The position numbers and the translations under genes are program-made. A DNA stretch of 64,000 bases from Azospirillum fermentarium. GTDB lineage: Bacteria; Pseudomonadota; Alphaproteobacteria; Azospirillales; Azospirillaceae. The notes beneath the pieces were generated by a model. It was not told the origin of the DNA, did not search any database, and was given only the letters and a program-made list of their open reading frames with translations. Where the stretch lies: contig NZ_JAOQNH010000001.1 of NCBI RefSeq assembly GCF_025961205.1, positions 3,062,001-3,126,000 of the forward strand, read 5' to 3'. Shown here piece after piece: positions 19,375 to 31,958 of this stretch. How positions within the stretch are numbered: position 1 is the first letter of the stretch; the number at the start of each line of letters is the position of its first letter.

Positions 19375-20247
19375 ATGGCCGATTTCAACATCGCCCCGCC
19401 GACCGCCGCGAAGCCCGGACCCTTTGCCCGCAAATCGGCGGATGAGGAGAATTTTCCCGTCGCATCCCGGCTGCTGCCGCGGCATCTGCGGCCCCACATC
19501 ATGGCGTTCTACCGCTTCGTCCGTCTGGCGGACGATATCGCCGACGATCCCGGCCTGGAACCGGAAAACAAGCTGGCCTATCTGGACGCGCTGGAAAAAT
19601 CCCTGAGCAGCGGACAGGCCAAGCACCCCTATCAGCGCCCGGCCCTGGACCTGCGCCAGAGTCTGGCGGTCACCGGCCTGTCCGACCGCCACGCGCGCCA
19701 GGTGCTGCGCGCCTTCCGCCGCGACGCCATGGGGGCGCGGTGCCAGACGTGGAGCGACCTGATCCTCTATTGCCGCTTCTCCGCCAACCCGGTGGGCCGC
19801 TACCTGCTGGACCTCCATGGGGAGGGGGCGGAGGCCGGGCCGGCGGCGGACGCCCTGTCGTCGGCGCTGCAGGTGCTGAACCACCTGCAGGACGTGCGCG
19901 ACGACTGGATGGAGCTTGGCCGCTGCTACATCCCGCTGTCGTGGTTCGACGAGGCGGGCATCAGCATCGAACGGCTGGTGGAAACCCGCAGCGACGCCAA
20001 GATGCGCGCCCTGTTCGACCGGGTTCTGGACAATGTGGACCAGTTGCTGGACCGGGCATCCGCCCTGCCCGGCCTGATCCGGCACCGCAACCTGCGGCTG
20101 GAGGCGGCGGTGATCCTCAGCCTGGCGCATGCGCTGTCGCGGCGGCTGCGGGTGCGCGATCCGCTGCGGGCACGGGTGGCGCTGCCGCTGCACGTCAAGC
20201 TGTTCGCCTCGGCAAGGGGTATCGCCCGCGGGCTGCGCTCGCGCTAA
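19375..20247 (+). CDS. hpnC: HpnC, hydroxysqualene synthase
   Basis: This 290-residue squalene-synthase-like enzyme is the second step of the HpnDCE route, converting presqualene diphosphate to hydroxysqualene. It opens with the HpnC signature ENFPVASRLLPRHLRPHIMAFYRFVRLADDIADDP, giving the first Asp-rich motif. The second is LNHLQDVRDDWMELGRCYIP. The length fits the family. The ATG at 19375 is chosen where the conserved sequence begins. It starts the hpnCDE operon, with hpnD 12 bp downstream. The 130-bp gap to the divergent NDUFAF6-like gene must hold the promoter. Confidence 0.94.
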   Translation: MADFNIAPPTAAKPGPFARKSADEENFPVASRLLPRHLRPHIMAFYRFVRLADDIADDPGLEPENKLAYLDALEKSLSSGQAKHPYQRPALDLRQSLAVTGLSDRHARQVLRAFRRDAMGARCQTWSDLILYCRFSANPVGRYLLDLHGEGAEAGPAADALSSALQVLNHLQDVRDDWMELGRCYIPLSWFDEAGISIERLVETRSDAKMRALFDRVLDNVDQLLDRASALPGLIRHRNLRLEAAVILSLAHALSRRLRVRDPLRARVALPLHVKLFASARGIARGLRSR

Positions 20248-20259
20248 GATGACGGGATC

Positions 20260-21156
20260 ATGGCCTCTCCCCTGATCCCATCCCCCGGCCTGTCCCGTCC
20301 CTCCGATGCTCCGGCCTCCGGCGCGTCGGGCAGCACGTTCTATTGGCCCATGCTGCTGCTGCCACGGTCCAAGCGGGCGGCGATGTTCGGCATCTACGCC
20401 TATTGCCGGCGTCTGGACGACATCGCCGACGAACCCGGCGATCCCGCCGTCAAGCGGCGGGAACTGGACCAGTGGCGCCGGGACATCCACGGCCTGTACA
20501 GGGGCGATGCCCCCACCAGCCCGATCCTGGCGGCGCTGAAGGGCGCCATCGACCGCTATGGGCTGCCGCGGGCGGAATTCGACGCGCTGATCGACGGCAT
20601 GGCCATGGACATCCCCTCCCCCTCGGGTGACGGGGGGATGCGGGCGCCGCCCTTGTGCACCCTGCGGCTTTATTGCCGGCGGGTGGCGGGGGCGGTGGGG
20701 CATCTGGCGATCCGGGTGTTCGACCGCGCCGATTCCGACACCGAGATCTTCGCCACCTCCCTGGGCGAGGCGCTGCAGCTCACCAACATCCTGCGCGACC
20801 TGGACGAGGATGCGGCCATGGGCCGTCTCTACCTGCCGCGGGAAATGCTGGACGCCGCCGGCATTGCGGAGTCCGACCCGGCGGCGGTGCTGGCCCATCC
20901 GAAGCTGGAGGCCGCCTGCACCGCGCTGGCCCGGCGGGCGGAGGGGTGTTTCGGGGCCGCCGAACGGGCGCTGGACCGCTGCCCCCGCCGCGGGCGGCTG
21001 TGGGCGGCGCTGGCGATGATGATCCTCTACCGCCGGCTGCTGGCCCGGCTGATGGTGCGGGGCTGGGCCGGCCACCGCCGCGGTGTGCGCATCGGCAAGC
21101 GGGAAGCGGCGTGGGTGACCATCCGCTGCACGCTGGGCCACCCCCCGGCCCGCTGA
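20260..21156 (+). CDS. hpnD: HpnD, presqualene diphosphate synthase
   Basis: This 298-residue enzyme condenses two farnesyl diphosphates to presqualene diphosphate, the first committed step to squalene and hopanoids. Motifs are FYWPMLLLPRSKRAAMFGIYAYCRRLDDIADEPGD (first Asp-rich region), YCRRVAGAVGHLAIRVFD, and LQLTNILRDLDEDAAMGRLYLP (second Asp-rich region). Its TGA overlaps the hpnE ATG (TGATG), implying coupled translation. Confidence 0.94.
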   Translation: MASPLIPSPGLSRPSDAPASGASGSTFYWPMLLLPRSKRAAMFGIYAYCRRLDDIADEPGDPAVKRRELDQWRRDIHGLYRGDAPTSPILAALKGAIDRYGLPRAEFDALIDGMAMDIPSPSGDGGMRAPPLCTLRLYCRRVAGAVGHLAIRVFDRADSDTEIFATSLGEALQLTNILRDLDEDAAMGRLYLPREMLDAAGIAESDPAAVLAHPKLEAACTALARRAEGCFGAAERALDRCPRRGRLWAALAMMILYRRLLARLMVRGWAGHRRGVRIGKREAAWVTIRCTLGHPPAR

Positions 21157-22394
21157 TGGTTCCTCCGGTCATCGTGGCCGGCGCCGGGCTGGCCGGGTTG
21201 GCCTGCGCCCTGCGGCTGGCCGAAGCGGGCGTGGCCGTGACGGTGGTGGAGGCCGCCCCGCGGGCGGGCGGGCGCACGCGCTCGTTCCACGATCCCCACC
21301 TGGACCGCACCCTCGACAACGGCAGCCATCTGGCGCTGAGCGGCAACGGTGCCCTGGTGGATTACCTGCGGCGGTGCGGGGCGGAGGACCGCATGCGGGC
21401 GGTGCGCCCGGCCCGCTTCCCCTTCCTCGACCGGCGGGACGGGACACGGTGGACGCTGCGGCCCGGCGGGCTGTGGTTCCTCGACCCGCAGCGGCGGGTT
21501 CCCGGTGCCGGGGCCTGGGCGCATCTGGCCGCCCTGCGGCTGCTGACGGCACCGCCCGGCGCCACCGTCGCCGACGTGCTGCCCCCCGGCGGTCCCCTGT
21601 TCACCCGTCTGTGGGAACCGCTGGCGGTGTCGGTGCTGAACGGCGCCCCCCACGCGGTGTCCGCCCGGCTGATGGGCGCGGTCCTGCGCCTGACGCTGCT
21701 GCGGGGGGAGCGGGCCTGCCGCCCGCTGCTGCCGGTGCGCAGCCTGTCCCACGCGCTGGTCGAGCCGGCCCTGGCGCGGCTGGCGGCGCTGGGCGTGCCG
21801 GTCCGGTGCAACGCGCGGGTGGACGCGCTGGAGCGTGACGGGGACCGGGTGACCGGCGTGCGGGTGAACGGGGCCGTGATGCCCGCCGGCCGGGTGGTGC
21901 TGGCGGTGCCGCCGTGGGCGGCGGCACGGCTGGTGCCCGGCCTGACGGTGCCGCCGCCGGGGCCACCCATCGTGAATGTGCATTACCGCCTGCCCCCTGA
22001 CCTTGGACTGCCTGATGACGCGCCGCTGCTGGGCCTGTGCGGCGGCACGGCGGAATGGCTGTTCCAGCGGGGCGATGTGCTGTCGGCCACCGCCAGCAAC
22101 GCGGGCGCGCTGGCCGAGGAGCCGGCGGACGCCATCGCCGCCCGCGTCTGGGGAGATGTGCGCGCGGCGCTGGGAACCGCCGCCCCCCAGCCGCTGTTCC
22201 GCGTGGTGAAGGAGCGGCGGGCCACTATCGCCCAGACTCCGGGGGCCGAGTCGCTGCGTCCGGGGCCGGACGGACCGTTGGTGGGGCTGACGATGGCCGG
22301 GGACTGGACCGCCACGGACCTGCCCGCCACGATGGAAGGTGCCATTGTGTCCGGCAACCGGGCGGCACGGGCCATAATCGATCCTGGCAAGTAG
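21156..22394 (+). CDS. hpnE: HpnE, hydroxysqualene dehydroxylase
   Basis: This 412-residue FAD amine-oxidase-type enzyme reduces hydroxysqualene to squalene, completing the HpnCDE route. It shows the N-terminal dinucleotide motif AGAGLAGLACALRLAEAG, then VEAAPRAGGRTRSFHDP, and the C-terminal FAD contact GLTMAGDWTATDLPATMEGAIVSG. The start overlaps the hpnD stop by one base. Downstream squalene-hopene cyclase genes are not in this window. Confidence 0.93.
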   Translation: MVPPVIVAGAGLAGLACALRLAEAGVAVTVVEAAPRAGGRTRSFHDPHLDRTLDNGSHLALSGNGALVDYLRRCGAEDRMRAVRPARFPFLDRRDGTRWTLRPGGLWFLDPQRRVPGAGAWAHLAALRLLTAPPGATVADVLPPGGPLFTRLWEPLAVSVLNGAPHAVSARLMGAVLRLTLLRGERACRPLLPVRSLSHALVEPALARLAALGVPVRCNARVDALERDGDRVTGVRVNGAVMPAGRVVLAVPPWAAARLVPGLTVPPPGPPIVNVHYRLPPDLGLPDDAPLLGLCGGTAEWLFQRGDVLSATASNAGALAEEPADAIAARVWGDVRAALGTAAPQPLFRVVKERRATIAQTPGAESLRPGPDGPLVGLTMAGDWTATDLPATMEGAIVSGNRAARAIIDPGK

Positions 22395-22529
22395 AGAAAA
22401 CAGCCAAGGTTGCGATTTCCCCCCTTTCCTTCGCCGGGGTCACGACATATCTCACCCACGGGGGCGCATTGCCGCCCGCCCAAGTGTGTCCAAACAGGCA
22501 AACCAAACTCGAACAGAGGGATAGGACTG

Positions 22530-23129
22530 ATGGCGTTCGAACTTCCGCCGCTCCCCTACGGCTATGACGCTCTGGAACCCGTGATGTCGGCGCAGACCCT
22601 GCATCTGCACCACGACAAGCATCACCAGACCTACGTCACCAACCTGAACAACCTGACGAAGGACACCCCGCTCGCCGACGCGTCGCTGGAAGACATCATC
22701 AAGCAGACCGTGGGCGACGCCTCCAAGATCGGCCTGTTCAACAACGCCGGTCAGGTGTGGAACCACACCTTCTACTGGAACTGTATGAAGCAGAACGGCG
22801 GCGGGGATCTGCCGGCCGAGCTGCAAAAGCGCATCGTCGCCGATTTCGGCAGCGTGGAGAAGTTCCGGGAAGAGTTCACCCAGGCCGCCCTGACCCAGTT
22901 CGGCTCGGGCTGGGCGTGGCTCTATGTGGATGGCGGCAAACTGAAGGTGGGTAAGACCGCCAACGCCGACAGCCCGCTGGCCCACGGCCACACCCCGCTG
23001 CTGACCGTTGACGTGTGGGAACACGCCTATTACGTCGATTTCCAGAACCGCCGCCCCGATTTCGTGAAGGCGTTCCTGGACAGCCTGGTCAACTGGGATT
23101 TCGTCGCCGAACAGCTCGCCAAGGCGTGA
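22530..23129 (+). CDS. sodB: Superoxide dismutase, iron type
   Basis: This 199-residue Fe/Mn superoxide dismutase has metal ligands readable in the usual order: H27 region in LHLHHDKHHQTYV, H in QVWNHTFYWNCM, and D and H in LLTVDVWEHAYYVDF. The GQ.WNHTFYW and GSGWAWLY contexts favour the iron enzyme. It removes superoxide in the cytoplasm. Purine-rich AGGGATAGGA precedes the ATG at 22530. It is monocistronic, followed by a strong terminator. Confidence 0.94.
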   Translation: MAFELPPLPYGYDALEPVMSAQTLHLHHDKHHQTYVTNLNNLTKDTPLADASLEDIIKQTVGDASKIGLFNNAGQVWNHTFYWNCMKQNGGGDLPAELQKRIVADFGSVEKFREEFTQAALTQFGSGWAWLYVDGGKLKVGKTANADSPLAHGHTPLLTVDVWEHAYYVDFQNRRPDFVKAFLDSLVNWDFVAEQLAKA

Positions 23130-23154
23130 GCCTGACGCCGCACGGCTGACACGC

Positions 23155-23191
23155 AAAACCCCCGCCGGACGCCCGTCCGGCGGGGGTTTTT
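23155..23191 (+). terminator. Bidirectional terminator after sodB
   Basis: A 16-bp stem (AAAACCCCCGCCGGAC at 23155-23170 with GTCCGGCGGGGGTTTT at 23175-23190) has a GCCC loop and ends in TTTTT. The A-run on the other arm makes it usable by the converging coiled-coil gene as well. Confidence 0.92.
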
Positions 23192-23214
23192 GTTTCATGG
23201 CCGAGAGTGGATGA

Positions 23215-23577
23215 TTACGCCGCCGGCTTCTTCGGGGTTGGCGGGACCACCGGGGCCATCAGGGCGCTGAAACGCAGATCCATGGATTGCAGCCACTGCA
23301 ACATGACGCTGAGTTGCCCTTCGCTGCGAAGCTGGCTGGCTTCCACCATCGCCATCCGGTCCTTGGTATCCCGCAGGTCGCGTTCGACGGTCTGCAAACG
23401 GACATCAATCCCGTCGATCCGCTTGTCGATCCCGTCAAGGCGCCCATCAATTCCATCAAGGCGCTTGTCCATTCCATCGAGGCGCTTGTCGATCCCGTCA
23501 AGGCGCACCTCCTGCCGCTGCTGAATGCCGAGCAGGATATCGAGTTTCGCAAGGATCTCGTCGTCACGGCTGGACAT
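23215..23577 (-). CDS. Heptad-repeat coiled-coil protein of unknown function
   Basis: This 120-residue protein is not assigned to a known functional family. Residues 25-59 are five tandem seven-residue units of the form RLDGIDK (variants RLDGMDK, RLDGIDG, RIDGIDV), a regular coiled-coil stalk with Leu/Ile every 3-4 residues. Flanking parts are also helical (DDEILAKLDILLGIQQRQE before; RLQTVERDLRDTKDRMAMVEASQLR after). The C-terminus is proline-rich (VVPPTPKKPAA). It has no signal peptide. It probably oligomerises. The gene lies between sodB and the mcm operon, both also ending here. Confidence 0.6.
   Translation of the reverse strand: MSSRDDEILAKLDILLGIQQRQEVRLDGIDKRLDGMDKRLDGIDGRLDGIDKRIDGIDVRLQTVERDLRDTKDRMAMVEASQLRSEGQLSVMLQWLQSMDLRFSALMAPVVPPTPKKPAA
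23401..23505 (-). repeat. 21-bp tandem repeats encoding heptads
   Basis: Five near-identical 21-bp units (plus-strand form around CGCTTGTCGATCCCGTCAAGG) encode the RLDGIDK heptads. Units differ by one to a few bases, so copy number could change by slippage or recombination in multiples of one heptad while keeping frame. Confidence 0.8.
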
Positions 23578-23677
23578 GCGGCACCCCCATGAACATCGCA
23601 GCCATCATACGGTACACCCCGCCTCATGCAAGTGTACTTTTTCGCGCATAACGCGAAGCCATCTCCCCAAACGCAGC

Positions 23678-23709
23678 GGGGGCGCCCGGACCTTCGCCCG
23701 GACGCCCCC
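23678..23709 (-). terminator. Hairpin after mcm, possible terminator
   Basis: On the minus strand GGGGGCGTCCGG pairs with CCGGGCGCCCCC across an 8-base loop, beginning 25 bases after the mcm stop. Only a short GTTTG follows, so it may be a weak or Rho-assisted terminator. Confidence 0.45.
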
Positions 23710-23733
23710 GTCCGCAACCCATGCCCGTCTGGC

Positions 23734-25887
<2,154 letters not shown>

Positions 25888-25968
25888 GACACCTCTCCTT
25901 GAACGTCCGCCGCCGGCCATGATTGGGCACCGGCGGCCAAGTCTATCGCATGTTTCTTATAATAAAGG

Positions 25969-26559
25969 TCAGGGGCCGTGGCGGCGCCCCACCCCCCACC
26001 ACGCGGCCTGCATGATGGCAGCGCCCAGCGCGGTCTTCAAAACCGTGGCGGCCAGGAAGGGCACCAGCCCCACCGCCACCGCCTTTTCCGCGCCGAACAA
26101 GGTGGCGAGCCACCCCACCCCGGCACCCAGGATCACGGCATGGCCCACGAACATGGCGGCCAGCGCCTTGACGGCGGAGCGGTCCCAGCCGCGTTCGGCC
26201 AGCCAGCCGGTGACGAAGGCCGCGGCCACGAACCCCGCCAGATACCCCGCGGTCGGCCCCGCCATATAGGCCGGGCCGGCGCCGGTTCCGGCGAAGACCG
26301 GCAGGCCCGCCAGACCTTCGGCCAGATAAAGGAGAACCGCCGCCGCACCCAGCCGGCTGCCGTAGGCCAGACCCAGCACCAGCACGGCCATGCTCTGCAT
26401 GGTCATGGGGACGGGCCAGAACGGCACCTGCACCTTGGCCGAGGCGATGAGCAGCAGGCTGCCCAGCACCACGGCCAGACCGGCGGTGACCACGCCGCCC
26501 TGCGGGCGGAGCCTGGTCAGCAGCGGCACGGCGGGGGCGGCGGCGGTTTCTTGCACCAT
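25969..26559 (-). CDS. bioY: BioY, biotin transporter substrate-binding component
   Basis: This 196-residue membrane protein has about six hydrophobic helices. Family motifs include ASAKVQVPFWPVPMTMQSMAVLVLGLAYGSRLG, AYMAGPTAGYLAGFVAAAFVTGWLAERG and a late VPFLAATVLKTALGAA helix. BioY binds biotin as the S component of an ECF transporter and can work alone in some bacteria. No BioM or BioN gene is nearby. It lies between pccA and mcm, 110 bp after pccA, so biotin uptake appears co-expressed with the biotin-dependent carboxylase. Confidence 0.9.
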   Translation of the reverse strand: MVQETAAAPAVPLLTRLRPQGGVVTAGLAVVLGSLLLIASAKVQVPFWPVPMTMQSMAVLVLGLAYGSRLGAAAVLLYLAEGLAGLPVFAGTGAGPAYMAGPTAGYLAGFVAAAFVTGWLAERGWDRSAVKALAAMFVGHAVILGAGVGWLATLFGAEKAVAVGLVPFLAATVLKTALGAAIMQAAWWGVGRRHGP

Positions 26560-26669
26560 AGGAAGCGTCCCAATCCTTTGATGGACCGGCGGCCCTCGTT
26601 GAAGGCCGGGGCCGCCTGATCCGTTTGCTTTTTGTTTTTACAGCGTTTCTTGAGGCTTTTTTATCAGAC

Positions 26670-28670
26670 TTACGCGAACTCGATGATCTTCTGGTCCACC
26701 GCCAGGCTCGACCCGGCCTGGGCGTGGATCTTGCCGACGGTGCCGTCCTGCACGGCGCGCAGGATGTTTTCCATCTTCATGGCCTCGACCACCGCCAGCA
26801 CCTCACCGGCCTTCACCTCCTGACCCTCGGTCACGGCGATGGAGACCAGCAGGCCCGGCATGGGCGACAGCAGGAACTTGGACATGTCCGGCGGCGCCTT
26901 GAACGGCATCAGCGCGTCAAGCTGGGCCGCCCGCGGGGTCAGCACCTTCACATTGGCCTGGGAGCCTGAGTGGAACAGGCGGTAGCCGATGCCGTGGCGG
27001 TCGATCTGCACGCACACCGGGCGGCCATCGACGGTGCCCTGGAACAGCGGCTGGCCGATCTGCCAGTCGCTCCACACCTTGTGAACCTTGCCGGCGATCT
27101 CCACGCCGTACCCGATGCGCTGCGGGCTGTCGGCCAGGGGGTGCAGGTGCACCGGGTGGGCGTTGCCTTCCACCACGACAACCCAGTCGTTGCGGACCTT
27201 CACCGGGGCCGCCGGGATCTTGCCCGAAATCTGGATGTCGCGGTCGTTGAGCACCCGGTGGGCCACCGCGGCCACCGACACCAGCACCGCGGGATCGTCG
27301 GGGGGCAGGTCGGCGGCGTGGAAGCCGTTGGGGTACTCTTCGGCGATGAAATTGGTGGTCAGACGTCCGTCCACGAAGCACTGGTTCGCCATCAGCGAGG
27401 CCAGGAACGGGATGTTGTGGCTGACGCCGCGGATGTAATACTGGTCCAGCGCCTCCCGCATCCGCGCGATGGCGGCGTCGCGGGTGGACCCCCAGGTGCA
27501 CAGCTTGGCGATCATGGGGTCGTAGTACATGGAGATCTCGCCACCGTCGTACACGCCGGTATCGACGCGCACGTGGGGATCTTCCGCCGGCGGCTGGTAG
27601 TGGGTCAGACGGCCGGTGGAGGGCAGGAAGTTGCGGTACGGGTCTTCGGCGTACACGCGGGCTTCCAGCGCCCAGCCGTTCAGGCGGACGTCTTCCTGTT
27701 TGATGGCCAGCTTTTCGCCGTTGGCGACGCGGATCATCAGCTCCACCAGATCCAGGCCGGTGATCAGCTCGGTGACCGGGTGCTCCACCTGAAGACGGGT
27801 GTTCATCTCCAGGAAGTAGAAGTTGCGGTCGGCGTCCACGATGAACTCGACCGTGCCGGCGGACTTGTACTGCACCGCGTTGGCAAGCGCGCACGCCTGC
27901 TCGCCCATGGCCTTGCGGGTGGCTTCGTCCAGGAACGGCGACGGCGCTTCCTCGATCACCTTCTGGTGACGGCGCTGGATCGAGCATTCACGCTCGCCCA
28001 GGTACAGGGTGTTGCCCTGGCCGTCGGCGATGACCTGGATTTCGATGTGGCGCGGCTGCTGGATGTATTTTTCGACGAACACCCGGTCGTCGGCGAAGCT
28101 GCTGCGCGCTTCGTTCTGGGCCGAGATGAAGCCTTCGCGGGCCTCCTCGTCGTTCCAGGCCACGCGCATGCCCTTGCCGCCGCCGCCGGCCGACGCCTTG
28201 ATCATCACCGGATAGCCGATGTCGCGGGCGATCTTCACCGCCTCGTCACCGTCGGCGATGACGCCGAGGTAGCCGGGCACGGTGGAGACACCGGCTTCCT
28301 TGGCCAGCTTCTTGGATTCGATCTTGTCGCCCATGGCCTGGATGGCGTGGGCGTCGGGACCGATGAAGGTGATGCCTTCCTTGGCCAGCGCTTCCTGGAA
28401 GTCGCGCTTTTCCGACAGGAAGCCGTAGCCGGGATGGACGGCCTGGGCGCCGGTCTTCTTGCAGGCATCGACGATGCGGTCGATCAGCAGGTAGCTCTGG
28501 GCGGACGGGGCGGCACCGATGTGCACGGCCTCGTCGGCCATCTCCACGTGCAGCGCGTTGCGGTCGGCGTCGGAATAGACGGCGACGGTCTTGATGCCCA
28601 TGCGCCGTGCGGTCTTGATGACGCGGCAGGCGATTTCGCCACGGTTGGCGATCAGGATCTTGGAAAACAT
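26670..28670 (-). CDS. pccA: Propionyl-CoA carboxylase, biotin-containing alpha subunit
   Basis: This 666-residue subunit has a biotin carboxylase domain (MFSKILIANRGEIACRVIKTARR, the ATP-grasp loop KASAGGGGKGMR, EMNTRLQVEHPVTE). The PCC-specific BT linker lies in the 450-580 region, and the C-terminal biotin carrier motif is AMKM with biotinylated K632. It carboxylates biotin with bicarbonate and ATP, passing CO2 to PccB for propionyl-CoA. It lies 13 bp downstream of pccB. PccA could act on other short acyl-CoAs, but the linker and neighbours (mcm, pccR) favour propionyl-CoA. Confidence 0.94.
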   Translation of the reverse strand: MFSKILIANRGEIACRVIKTARRMGIKTVAVYSDADRNALHVEMADEAVHIGAAPSAQSYLLIDRIVDACKKTGAQAVHPGYGFLSEKRDFQEALAKEGITFIGPDAHAIQAMGDKIESKKLAKEAGVSTVPGYLGVIADGDEAVKIARDIGYPVMIKASAGGGGKGMRVAWNDEEAREGFISAQNEARSSFADDRVFVEKYIQQPRHIEIQVIADGQGNTLYLGERECSIQRRHQKVIEEAPSPFLDEATRKAMGEQACALANAVQYKSAGTVEFIVDADRNFYFLEMNTRLQVEHPVTELITGLDLVELMIRVANGEKLAIKQEDVRLNGWALEARVYAEDPYRNFLPSTGRLTHYQPPAEDPHVRVDTGVYDGGEISMYYDPMIAKLCTWGSTRDAAIARMREALDQYYIRGVSHNIPFLASLMANQCFVDGRLTTNFIAEEYPNGFHAADLPPDDPAVLVSVAAVAHRVLNDRDIQISGKIPAAPVKVRNDWVVVVEGNAHPVHLHPLADSPQRIGYGVEIAGKVHKVWSDWQIGQPLFQGTVDGRPVCVQIDRHGIGYRLFHSGSQANVKVLTPRAAQLDALMPFKAPPDMSKFLLSPMPGLLVSIAVTEGQEVKAGEVLAVVEAMKMENILRAVQDGTVGKIHAQAGSSLAVDQKIIEFA

Positions 28671-28683
28671 GGTACGCCGGCCC

Positions 28684-30216
<1,533 letters not shown>

Positions 30217-30356
30217 CAGGCGTATCCCACGATGACCGGCCATCCCACGCCGCGCTGTAAGCCGCAGCGGATGTTACCTTCAGACGGCCCGAATTATTCA
30301 CAAAGTTAGAATGTGGGCAATTGCGCCGCGGGCGTAGGCCGGCAAAATCGTGCGAA

Positions 30357-30406
30357 CTTGCAAATGCCTTTGCCAACACAGGGGATAATTTGCAACAGTT
30401 GCGAAC
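30357..30406 (+). promoter_or_regulatory. Candidate PccR-binding boxes (TTTGCAA-type) in the pccB-pccR divergent region
   Basis: Four related boxes lie in 50 bases: CTTGCAAA (30357-30364), CTTTGCCAAC (30368-30377), AATTTGCAAC (30387-30396) and GTTGCGAAC (30398-30406). The last two form a near-perfect inverted repeat around one base. Characterised ScfR-family regulators bind TTTGCAAA-like palindromes. The cluster is 40-90 bp before the pccR start, consistent with autoregulation and control of pccB. The assignment is by motif resemblance only. Confidence 0.6.
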
Positions 30407-30445
30407 CCATCCGTTCCCCCTGCCCGGCCCCTGTTCCGCGTCCCG

Positions 30446-31906
30446 ATGCAAAAGAAACTCTTTCTCGGTTACAAGCTCCGCCGGCTGCGCGAACAGCGCG
30501 GCCTGACCCAGGCGGCCCTGGCCAAGACGCTGGAACTGTCGCCCAGCTACCTCAACCAGTTGGAAAACAACCAGCGTCCGCTGACGCTGGCCGTGCTGCT
30601 GAAGGTCAGCGCGGTGTTCGAGGTGGAGCTGACCAACTTCATCGAGGACGACGAGGCCCGGCTGGTCTCGGACCTGCGCGAAGCCCTGGCCGACCCCATG
30701 TTCGCGGGGGCGCCGCTGGGCATGGCGGAGCTTCGCGGGGTGGTGGGCGCCTCGCCGGAGCTGGCCCGCCGGGTGCTGGCGCTGCATCAGGCGTACCAGA
30801 AGCTGCACGAGCGGGTCCAGTCCCTGGCCGACAGCCTGTCGAGCCAGGAACGCAGCGGCGACCCGGCCAGCGCGCAGTTCCCCTATGAAGAGGTGCGCGA
30901 CTATTTCCATTACTGCAACAACTACATCGGCCCGCTGGACGAGGCCGCCGAACGGCTGTGGGAGACGGAGGGCTTCCGCTCCGCCGACCTGACCAACGAT
31001 CTGGCGGCGTACCTGAAACGGCGCCACGACGTGCGGGTGACCCTGGCCACCGACGACGACGAGGGCACCACCGCCATGCGCTCCTACGACGCGCGCACCG
31101 GCACGCTCAGGCTGTCGTCCATGCTGTCGGAACCGTCGCGCGCCTTTCACATGGCCCACCAGATCGCGCTGCTGGGGTTCCGCGACGTGATCGAGGCGCT
31201 GATCGTGGAGGCGGGGTTCGCCAGCGACAACGCCCGGTCCATCTGCCGGGTGGGGCTGGCGAATTACTTCGCGGGCGCGCTGGTCATGCCCTACCGCCCG
31301 TTCCTGCACCAGGCCCGCGCGCTGCGCCACGACGTGGAAAAGCTGCAAAGCCGCTTCAACGCCAATTTCGAGCAGGTGTGCCACCGGCTGTCCACACTCC
31401 AGCGGCCCGGCGCCCGCGGGGTGCCGTTTTACTTCGTGCGCGTGGACATGGCCGGCAACATCACCAAGCGCCACTCGGCCACCCGCTTCCACTTCGCCCG
31501 CTTCGGCGGCGCGTGCCCGCTGTGGAACGTGCACGAAGCCTTTGCCCAGCCGGGCAAGATCCTGGTGCAGTTCGCCCAGATGCCCGACCGCACCACCTAC
31601 ATCGGCATCGCCCGCACGGTGACCAAGCGCGGCGGCGCCTATATGCGCCCGTCGCGCCAGTTCGCCATCGGGCTGGGGTGCGAGGCCACATACGCCAACG
31701 AGCTGGTCTATTCCGCCGGCATCGACATCGCCAGCGAGGAGGCGGCGGTGCCCATCGGCGTCAACTGCCGCATCTGCGAGCGCACGGATTGCCAGCAGCG
31801 CGCCTTCCCGCCCATCGGCAGCAAGCTGTCGGTGAACGAGAACCACCGCAGCTTCGTGCCCTACCTGTTCACCCAGGCCGGGCACGCCAGCGACGAGGAC
31901 GCCTGA
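30446..31906 (+). CDS. pccR: ScfR/PccR-type short-chain acyl-CoA regulator
   Basis: This 486-residue regulator has an N-terminal XRE helix-turn-helix (residues about 8-62: LRRLREQRGLTQAALAKTLELSPSYLNQLENNQRPL). A central IrrE-like domain has a degenerate metallopeptidase helix (AFHMAHQIALLGF). The DUF2083-type C-terminus has the conserved cysteine cluster NCRICERTDCQQRAFPPIGS. Relatives PccR, MccR and RamB sense propionyl-CoA or related thioesters and control the matching pathway. It diverges from pccBA-bioY-mcm, which supports PccR over the other family members. Confidence 0.88.
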   Translation: MQKKLFLGYKLRRLREQRGLTQAALAKTLELSPSYLNQLENNQRPLTLAVLLKVSAVFEVELTNFIEDDEARLVSDLREALADPMFAGAPLGMAELRGVVGASPELARRVLALHQAYQKLHERVQSLADSLSSQERSGDPASAQFPYEEVRDYFHYCNNYIGPLDEAAERLWETEGFRSADLTNDLAAYLKRRHDVRVTLATDDDEGTTAMRSYDARTGTLRLSSMLSEPSRAFHMAHQIALLGFRDVIEALIVEAGFASDNARSICRVGLANYFAGALVMPYRPFLHQARALRHDVEKLQSRFNANFEQVCHRLSTLQRPGARGVPFYFVRVDMAGNITKRHSATRFHFARFGGACPLWNVHEAFAQPGKILVQFAQMPDRTTYIGIARTVTKRGGAYMRPSRQFAIGLGCEATYANELVYSAGIDIASEEAAVPIGVNCRICERTDCQQRAFPPIGSKLSVNENHRSFVPYLFTQAGHASDEDA

Positions 31907-31958
31907 TGCCCTTGCGTGTGATGGACGTTCGAACAGTCCTGTCTGAACCGATCACACC

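Noticed and set aside
31907-31958. GTGTGAT and ATCACAC inverted repeat between pccR and the next convergent gene.
   Set aside because: The arms are short, the loop is long and no T-run follows, so neither a terminator nor an operator is well supported.
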